64,000 bases of DNA from Reticulitermes speratus (lineage: Eukaryota > Arthropoda > Insecta > Blattodea > Rhinotermitidae). A model generated the notes under the pieces. That model ran no database searches and was not told where the DNA came from. It saw only the letters and a list, made by a program, of their open reading frames with translations. The first letter of the stretch is position 1. Each line of letters opens with the position of its first letter. The position numbers and the translations under genes are program-made. Where the stretch lies: contig JAJKFL010000330.1 of assembly GCA_021186555.1 (NCBI GenBank), forward strand, positions 32,775,944 to 32,839,943, in the 5' to 3' direction. This document shows positions 57,519 through 64,000 of the stretch, piece by piece.

Positions 57519-57739
57519 GAAAACACTAAAATAGTGTAGTGCATTTGTTGTAATAAAATAATTCATAAATTACAAACAAATACTTTGTTTTTCAGAAGCT
57601 CAGAGCGCGCTGCACCACCTGTCAACTAAGATGGCGCTGGACTGTTCAACGTGCCACCAGCTATACGGCGGCTCTGTCATTTCGTCTGACTAAGAACTCA
57701 TACCGTAGAATTTTAGAGGTTGTATCCTAGAAATCTGGC

Positions 57740-59360
57740 TTGAATCAAGAACATGAAATCAGCTTACCTCTGAGTACCCCACTACTTAATACGCTTGGTT
57801 TTTTAAGGCACGCCTGGTTATTCTTCTAGTTAATAATAACTACGACAGATGGCAGTGATTATCGGAAACAATGTGTCGTTATGAAGCAGTCAAGACGTAT
57901 CTATGTTTCGGTCGGCATTGCAGCGTTTTACTCTGCACATGAAATATATAAATTTTTTTCTTAACAAATGTTCAAATTCATGACGTGGATATACTCAGAA
58001 ATCGAAAATTCATGTTACTTCTGTAGGGTTATAGAAATTGTTCAACTAAAGGGTTATCTGTGGAAGCCGCAGACATAGACGAAAACTGTACAAGTTTATG
58101 TTGGAATTTGAAGAAGCTTGTAAAACTTTTTAACATAATATATCTGTGGTCAAAAGTTGATAAAATAAATGATTATTTTTCATGTTGTCCAAAGTATGAG
58201 TTAGGCCTTCTATTCGATAATTACCCATGACATTCCTGTAGTTCTGAAAGTTCTCCCTTAGAAGCTGTCAGCCGCTTAGCTTGTCAAAAAAATCCCATAA
58301 TTTTTTTTGGAAACATGTGTTTCTTTAATGAATTAACAAGGTCATGTCGCTGTGACCGGATTTTAGGCAACATAAATCATTTCATACACACAAACGCTCT
58401 GTATCTACTATTCTTCCATCTATACTTATGTCACCCAATAGTTTCTTCCCTTCATGCTTTCCGGCTAATATTTCTTAAAAATTTCTCGTTTCCTCCGTAA
58501 CCCAGGAATTATACTAATAAACTGTAAACTTCCTCGCTTTATGGTATGTCACCAACGAATAACTATGAAAATTATCTTCTCTGATAAGTTATATTTGACA
58601 TATTTTAAGGAAAATTTGTTCGTAATTTAAGTGCAGATTTTTCATCAAATTTCATTAAAAATTACCACAAACCTACAGAAGATTCGAAAGCATTTCGTCT
58701 CTCTTCTTACATTCATTATTCAAAGTACTCTGGCTGCCTTCGTTATTTACAAAATATGAATAAACAAGTATAATTACTAACAACATTACTTATTGCGTAA
58801 TTGCTAACATAATTAGGCGATATACCAAAATAAAATGTATCCAGAAATATTTTGTTATATTTCGGGTTGCCTATGCCGTCGAATCTCTGCCAGAATACCT
58901 TCCGACATCTTAAGTGAAGATTTCCGCCATTTTGTCTAGTATCTCCTGAAATTATAGTTACGCAATAACCTTTTCTTTCCAAATCTTCCTAATTTATTAT
59001 TCACTTAACATTCGACGTTTTGCAATCTGAGATAATATCATCGTCGTTAAATAAAGAATTATCAAGTCAAGTAAGCCCAATATTTGTAAGAGTTTTATCT
59101 AGACACATAAAAAATAATTCATCCAAAAATTTTGTCTGATTACCCTATCAAATTGAAAGTATATTCCGCAAGTAGCAAGGAAAATAACATTTTGAACCGA
59201 GTAAATAGATGGAAGGAAGCGTTTCGCTTTTAAGCTTTCATTTGAAGGGCTGTTTACAATTAAAACACTACATTTCGGTGTAAGAACTGCTCAGTATCCC
59301 TAGTTCTCTACAGAATCTTCAAACACATTACAGTGTCCGTTATTTATATTCCACATGTGC
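57740..59360. other. No recognised feature
   Basis: AT-rich, with no repeat family or trustworthy exon. Confidence 0.4.
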
Positions 59361-59363
59361 GAC

Positions 59364-60035
59364 ATGCCCTTGATATATCGATATTTAAATACTCGATACC
59401 GAGAAGATATTTATTTACAATCCACGCGGTATCTAGATTTAGTCTTCGAAATATTGATTTTTAAATATTTGATACCCAGAGAAATTTGCTTTTCTTCCAT
59501 CTACCATCCAAACTTGTCCTTGAAATATCGATTTTTTAAATATTCGATACCGAGAAGACATTTATTTAATATCCACGTGATATCTAGTTTTAGTCCTTAA
59601 AATGTTGATTTTTAAATATTCAATACTGAAAAAAAATTTATTTCTGCTCCACGTAACTTCTCGACGTAGTACTTGAAATATCGATTTTTAAATATTCGAT
59701 ACCGAAACGACATTAATTCTGTTCCACATAATATCCAGGTAATCCACATAATACCCAGAGAAGTTTGCTTTTCTTCCATGTACCATCCAAACTTAGTCCT
59801 TGAAATATCGATTTTTTAAATATTCGATACCGAGAAGACATTTATTTAATATCCACGTGATATCTAGTTTTAGTCCTTAAAATGTTGATTTTTAAATATT
59901 CAATACTGAAAAAAAATTTATTTCTGCTCCACGTAACTACTCGACATAGTATTTTAAATATCGATTTTTAAATATTCGATACCGAAAAGACGTTAATTCT
60001 GTTCGACATAATATCTTGACTTCGTCCTTGAAATA
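59364..60035. repeat. Degenerate 70-80 bp tandem array with a 290-bp duplication
   Basis: The motif 'gaaatatcgatttttaaata' plus 'ttcgataccgagaag' recurs about nine times with drift. The block at about 59497-59660 reappears nearly unchanged at 59787-59950 (shared 'ccacgtgatatctagtttta' and 'gtccttaaaatgttg'). It is an old array with one recent internal duplication. Confidence 0.85.
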
Positions 60036-60180
60036 TAGATAAGTGTTCGAATGACGAGGAGGTACTTGTAAGTACACTTGGTTGGTATACAAAACTTTCT
60101 CTTCAGATTATATTCCTGTGATCTACAGACTCTGACCCAGTATTGACTATTTTTCTCTTTACACACTAAAAATATTGTCG

Positions 60181-60215
60181 TTTTGTCAACCACATATGAC
60201 ATGTGGTTGACAAAA
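60181..60215. repeat. Perfect 15-bp hairpin with 5-nt loop
   Basis: TTTTGTCAACCACAT, then atgac, then ATGTGGTTGACAAAA. The arms match at every position. No T run or gene end explains it, and no second copy is seen. Confidence 0.85.
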
Positions 60216-60219
60216 ACCG

Positions 60220-61000
60220 TATGTATTTTATAACATTATAACGCTAAAACCATAAGGCAATGTAACCATGTTAGATAAGTGGAGATTTCACAGTTCAGTT
60301 GCAAGATTTTGATTAAGAAACTTTGATACAAATGAAACAAAATACATTCATTTTATAGTCGATAACTGCTAACTATGAGAAAGTTTCTGTAATTCATTTG
60401 GTTTGCAAATACATGTATCGGCTGACGAAAAATAGCCTTGTAAATATGTAATCAATGTAATTAAACTCATTATTTTCAAGTGTTAATTCTATTTGAAGGA
60501 GAGAAGTCAAACCTCATTGGACACCGTTTTAAATCCCAGCACATTATGTTAACCTCGCCCACATGTAAATATTTATAGACATGTTACGTAATTGATAAGA
60601 GTATTGTAAGATACATTTTATTTCGAAATAAATAATGGAATAAACTGTGTTGAATTCTAGTTTCCTTTTTCAAATACAATAAATACCAATTTCCATTTTC
60701 AGGTCTATTTGGGATGTTAACGAGATGTTGACAGGCGAATAGTTACAGATATTTAAAACTAAAAAAAATAATGGCTTTGCCTTCAGAGTTAAACACTCCA
60801 ACAAGAAATGTCACACAATCCTTCGAAAAATCCGGGAATTCCTCGCCGAAAGACAGAGTGCCACATCACAGAATGCTTGAAACTTCTCTGAACACATTTA
60901 CAGACAATGTTACAGTTACCACCAGTTGCTGAAAAGGTTGAGATTAGAGTAGTAACCAAAAAATAAGTTTTGTACTATTCATACCGTGCATTCTCATCAA
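60220..61000. other. No recognised feature
   Basis: AT-rich. The string 'ggctttgccttcagagttaa' at 60775 resembles the RTE copy at 34266 but is too short to call. Confidence 0.4.
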
Positions 61001-61002
61001 TC

Positions 61003-61500
61003 GTGGGCCGCGATAGCTCAGTCGGTATAGCGACTCGCTACGGGCTGGACGGTCCGGGGATCGAAATGCCGATCCCAATGGCCGCGCGGTCTAAGGCGTG
61101 GGTCTTCGGCCGCTCGCTTACTGGGATTGTGGGTTCGAATCCCACCGGAGGCATGGATGTTTCTGTTGTGTTTGTTGTAAGGACGGTAGCAAGGAACGTA
61201 AAAAGTGACATGAAGGACGAAAGGATATAAAAACAGTACAAAAATGGATCAAAGGGGAAAAACCCCGGACAGAAAGAATAAATCCCGGTGGGGGCGAGAT
61301 TTTTCGCATACGTCCAGACCGGCCCAGGGGCCTACCCAGCCTCCTATACACTGGGTACCGGGTCTTTTCCGGGGGTAAAGCGGCCGGGGCGTGGTGCTAA
61401 CCACCCACCTCCATCTAGCGCCGAGGTTAAAGAAAGAGTAGAGCTATACCTCTACTCCCCCTCTGGGCCTTCATGGCCTGTTATAGGGAGAACTTTAGTT
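61003..61500 (+). mobile_element. SINE-B with a nested SINE-E
   Basis: The head 'tgggccgcgatagctcagtc' is an A-box region; 'ggtccggggatcgaa' starts the B box. SINE-E interrupts at 61066, and 'aatcccggtgggggcgagat' resumes at 61281. The body continues with 'ctcctatacactgggtaccg', and the tail is 'gggccttcatggcctgttat'. Without the insert the SINE would be about 280 bp. Confidence 0.9.
61066..61280 (+). mobile_element. SINE-E subtype 2, inserted in the B box of SINE-B
   Basis: Head 'atgccgatcccaatggccgc', B box 'gtgggttcgaatcccaccgg', body 'gtgacatgaaggacgaaagg' and 'aaaaatggatcaaaggggaa', end 'gacagaaagaata'. At most two bases (aa) are shared at the junctions, so the target duplication is short or decayed. 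Confidence 0.88.
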
Positions 61501-61510
61501 TACTGACATC

Positions 61511-61822
61511 AATCAAACACAAAACACTCAACCAACAAATGCACTATTATTATTATTATTATTATTATATATATTATATATATTCCCTGTAAACCAGTCC
61601 AACATGTTTCGATCCCGTCCTGGGATCATCATCAGGGACACTTGTGACAGTATATTTATGTAATTTATAATCTCACAAGTGTCCCTGATATGATTCCAGG
61701 AAGGCATCGAAACATATTGGACTTGTTTACAGGGATTATATATAATATCTAAAATAATAATAATAATAATAATAATAGTACATTTGTTGGTTGAGTGTTT
61801 TGTGTTTGTAATAATAAATATT
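61511..61822 (+). mobile_element. HHR-1 palindromic element, possible 7-bp TSD
   Basis: Arms at 61513-61658 and 61668-61808 are inverted repeats: 'caaacacaaaacactcaacc', (ATT)n, 'tccctgtaaaccagtccaac' and their complements, about a short centre. TGACATC at 61504-61510 and 61823-61829 may be the duplication. The left-arm core is intact; the right arm reads CUGAUAU and should be dead. Confidence 0.82.
61597..61639 (-). ncRNA. Hammerhead ribozyme core with strong stem II
   Basis: On the minus strand: stem I GUCC / GGAC, CUGAUGA at 61629-61635, unpaired U, stem II GAUCCC / GGGAUC with a 5-nt loop, GAAAC, AUGU, U before the predicted cleavage (GUU). Stem III is only two to three pairs and self-complementary (ACAUGU), as expected if cleavage needs two molecules. 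Confidence 0.72.
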
Positions 61823-62104
61823 TGACATCCTAGGTACAGTTCACGCGTTTTAACTCTTCAGCATAAACAAGACAATAATATTATTACCATTCGTGTATAT
61901 CACGCTCTGAAGCCATATGTGGTCAAGGGTTAATAATTTGGACACTCTTGGCGTAATCTTTATTTTTCTAGCATGACGTTTTTCCGGAGAGAAACAGTGG
62001 AATTACGAAATTTAAACTTTGAAGAAGAAAATTTACCTAAACTTTACATAAATTTCGTTTCTTACCTCTAAGGCAATAAAACACATTAAATGTAATATTC
62101 TCGG

Positions 62105-62165
62105 GCTAGCAGAAAAATGAGTCAGTTCCCTGATGAAGAGGACAGAGATGGTCCCCGAATCGTCG
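62105..62165 (+). ncRNA. Hammerhead-like relic
   Basis: 'ttccctgatgaagaggacag', 'agatggtccccgaatcgtcg' and 'gtttac' show CUGAUGA, a GGAC / GUCC stem and GAA-UCGUCGG. The fourth core base is U in place of A. Only one arm is present. Confidence 0.4.
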
Positions 62166-62431
62166 GTTTACTAGCCATTTAACCACCTAATGCTGCTGCT
62201 AGCCCCAGAATATTTTATTGAATTTAGTCGCCATAAAATCTTTCAATTTTATAAAACATATTAATATAATTTGGGGAAAAAATAAGGCTTTTTCGTTAGC
62301 ATAGCACGCGGCACACGATGCACAATATTAGGCCCACATCTCTAGATTTAATACCAGTAGAATACTCTACATGTGACCCTCACCTCGCCACATAAATTTT
62401 ATAACTTCCAAATCCCTTCCTTTTTTTCCGC

Positions 62432-62689
62432 TATGGCTCCACAGCCCCTTGGAGGGCCCAGGCCTCCTCATTTTTCGAGGCTTCAAGATCACACACATTT
62501 GACACACACCACACTCGGTAAGGCTCCTCTGGACGAGTGATCAGCCCGACGCAGAGACCTCTACCTGACAACACACAACACTCACAACAGACAGACATCC
62601 ATGCCCACAGCGGGATTCGAACCCGCAATCCCAGCAAGCGAGCGGTCGCAGACCCACGCCTTAGACCGCGCAGCCACTGCGATCGGCAT
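62432..62689 (-). mobile_element. SINE-E, minus strand
   Basis: On the minus strand: 'tgccgatcgcagtggctgcg', B box 'gcgggttcgaatcccgctgt', body 'gtagaggtctctgcgtcggg', tail 'gaggaggcctgggccctcca' ending in 'ggctgtggagccatag'. The tail is diverged (ccaagg for tatagg). It looks full length, with no clear duplication. Confidence 0.87.
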
Positions 62690-62932
62690 CCTTAATTTAA
62701 CAACATATTTTAATATTTCACGACATTTATTAACAATTAAATATACCCGCATTACCAGCTTAGTCCAATATATTGTGATCGGCAAAGAAACGTAGGTAGA
62801 CCAAGGTAAAGAAGCAGACCTATATTAGTAACAGTACGTGTCACATATGCACAGAAATCCGCAAACAAACTACGTCTTACTATACCTATATATATTTGGT
62901 TTAAGTAAATATATATATTACACCATACAGTA

Positions 62933-63168
62933 ACTGGATTGGTCACATCTTGCATAGGAACTGCCTTCTAAAACACGTGATTGAAGGAAAGTTAGAAGGA
63001 AGGATAGAAGTGACGGGAAGACGAGGGAGAAGACGTAAGCAGCTACTGGATGACCCTAAGGAAAAGAGAAGATACTGGAAATTGATAGAGGAAGCACTAG
63101 ATCGCATCCTGTGGAGAACTCGCTTTGGAAGAGGCTACGGACCTGTCGTAAGACAGACTGCAGAATGA
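62933..63168 (+). pseudogene. RTE-like reverse transcriptase C-terminal end, short copy
   Basis: It starts at NWIGHILHRNCLLKHVIEGK and stays open through LEGRIEVTGRRGRRRKQLLD to RTRFGRGYGPVVRQTAE. It is truncated about 60 codons later than 11875-12260 and closest to it (EVTGRRG). The 3' end runs into 'gaatgatggtgataat'. Confidence 0.85.
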
Positions 63169-63169
63169 T

Positions 63170-64000
63170 GGTGATAATATTGCTACAGCTGCATGCTTGG
63201 CTTCTTCTCCTATGTTATTATAATGCCTTTTCGCTTATAAACAACTTCACAAAAACTAAGTCTCCAACTGGAACAATATCATATCAAAAGTGACATTAAA
63301 CCCTATTTTTTTTTAACTGTAAGTTTACAAGAAAATTCGCGTGCTATTTACTCAAAACCTTTGCAATACAAGCGATATGGCAGTCAAAATAACGCATATA
63401 GCACTCGACGGCCTAAATCCCTTACGCTTCACTGTCACTTTAATTTTCCCCCAATGCCATACACCATAATAGAAAATCTGAACAAATCCCAAGGTAGTAG
63501 TCAGCAAAAATAGGATTCACCCTCCTCCACAAAGATTCGTCTCAGTTAGTTCAGTTAAGGGATGATTTGGTGGAGGGGAGGGGTTGTTTTGGTGAATGGA
63601 AAACGGAGGATGTGGGTAAGTAGGGGTAGGGGTGGGGATCTGTCATTGGTGAGTAAGTTGAGTTAAGCAAACTTGATAAAAAGAGAGCAAGAAAGGAAAA
63701 GAAAGGAAAGAAGATAGAATTTATTACATAAGCCCTGCTCGAAATGAAGGTTCGTGTTGGCTTCTTAAGACGGTTCGTTACACCACACAGATTGGTCATA
63801 CGTTTCTGAGAAGGACCCAAGGGAGCCGTTACATACAGCCACCTCATTTTTAACACAGGGAGGTGAGATACGTGACTCCATTATACCGTGGTATTACTCG
63901 GACACTTGTGGGTTAAACTAACGGAGCGAGTCCATAATTAGCATGTCTGTCTTGTCGTGAGATCGAGACCAACCACAGGCAGTTCTAAATTAACACGCTC
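63170..64000. other. No recognised gene; G-rich patch
   Basis: A G-rich stretch at 63560-63640 (ggtggaggggaggggttg, gtaggggtaggggtgggg) has runs of four Gs that might fold as a G-quadruplex. The rest is not recognised. Confidence 0.4.

Larger units (their letters stand above)
56998..57567. mobile_element. HHR-1 palindromic element with 18-bp TSD
   Basis: Arms of about 250 bp (57035-57288 and 57313-57560) are inverted repeats around a 25-bp centre near 57300. Arm ends are 'aacaaatgcactacactatt' and its complement. The direct repeat AATTACAAACAAATACTT at 56980-56997 and 57568-57585 is perfect. Cores are CUGAGGA...GAAAC on the minus strand (left) and CUGAAGA...GAAAC on the plus strand (right). 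The TGCACGGTG tag of other copies is not seen, so the end may be a variant. Confidence 0.9.

Noticed and set aside
60773..60811. Fifth RTE fragment (ggctttgccttcagagttaa)
   Set aside because: Only about 20 bp match the copy at 34266 before similarity breaks up; too short to claim.
61003..61070. A tRNA gene (gatagctcagtcgg head)
   Set aside because: It is the head of SINE-B: the same sequence recurs with a SINE body at 5142-5376, and the acceptor stem does not close.

Overview
This is eukaryotic DNA. It is AT-rich (roughly 60-65% A+T by eye), has no operons and no bacterial-type gene order, and holds almost no host coding sequence. It is packed with dispersed repeats of insect type: tRNA-headed SINEs, non-LTR retrotransposons (one with a PHD/esterase ORF1 and an endonuclease/reverse transcriptase ORF2, others RTE-like), Tc1/mariner, piggyBac-like and hAT-like DNA elements, and very large minisatellites. 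I infer a large-genome insect, most likely a cockroach or other polyneopteran. That species guess rests on the look of the repeats, not on a search.

Layout. 1-3.3 kb: LINE 3' ends, a short TA-flanked MITE, a SINE and a rearranged transposase C-terminus. 5-12.3 kb: SINEs, four minisatellites, and RTE-like and other LINE fragments. 12.9-16.5 kb: palindromic retroelements carrying hammerhead-ribozyme cores, one nested inside another. 18-26 kb: MITEs, a piggyBac-like MITE and SINEs. 26.6-32.8 kb: two head-to-head copies of a CR1-like LINE; the plus-strand copy was later hit by a SINE, a solo-LTR-like element and a hammerhead element. 33-36 kb: SINEs, a MITE and an RTE fragment. 36.5-38.6 kb, 41.8-42.8 kb and 43.3-47.0 kb: three large tandem arrays. 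48.5-56 kb: SINEs (one nested), a piggyBac-like element whose core became a 12-copy satellite, one candidate host exon (54538-54630) and a longer relative of the MITE with a transposase remnant. 57-64 kb: another hammerhead palindrome, a degenerate array, a SINE nested in a SINE, a further hammerhead element and a last RTE fragment.

The most interesting signal is a set of non-autonomous elements built as long inverted repeats (13934-14583 inside 13732-14800, 16134-16468, 29432-29894, 56998-57567, 61511-61822). Each arm holds a small hammerhead core: CUGANGA, a stem-loop, GAAA, then a very short self-complementary stem III and GUA, GUC or GUU. Four copies have perfect target-site duplications of 10, 12, 13 and 18 bp, so they moved as units. 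A second, more decayed family (12880-13200, 23434-24016, 39594-39839) has the same architecture. Hammerheads with very short stem III are known from Penelope-like retroelements; no Penelope reverse transcriptase is seen here.

Family names SINE-A to SINE-E, LINE-1x, HHR-1 and HHR-2 are working labels for this window only. All coordinates were counted by hand and may be off by a few bases; copy numbers in the long arrays are estimates from length divided by period.
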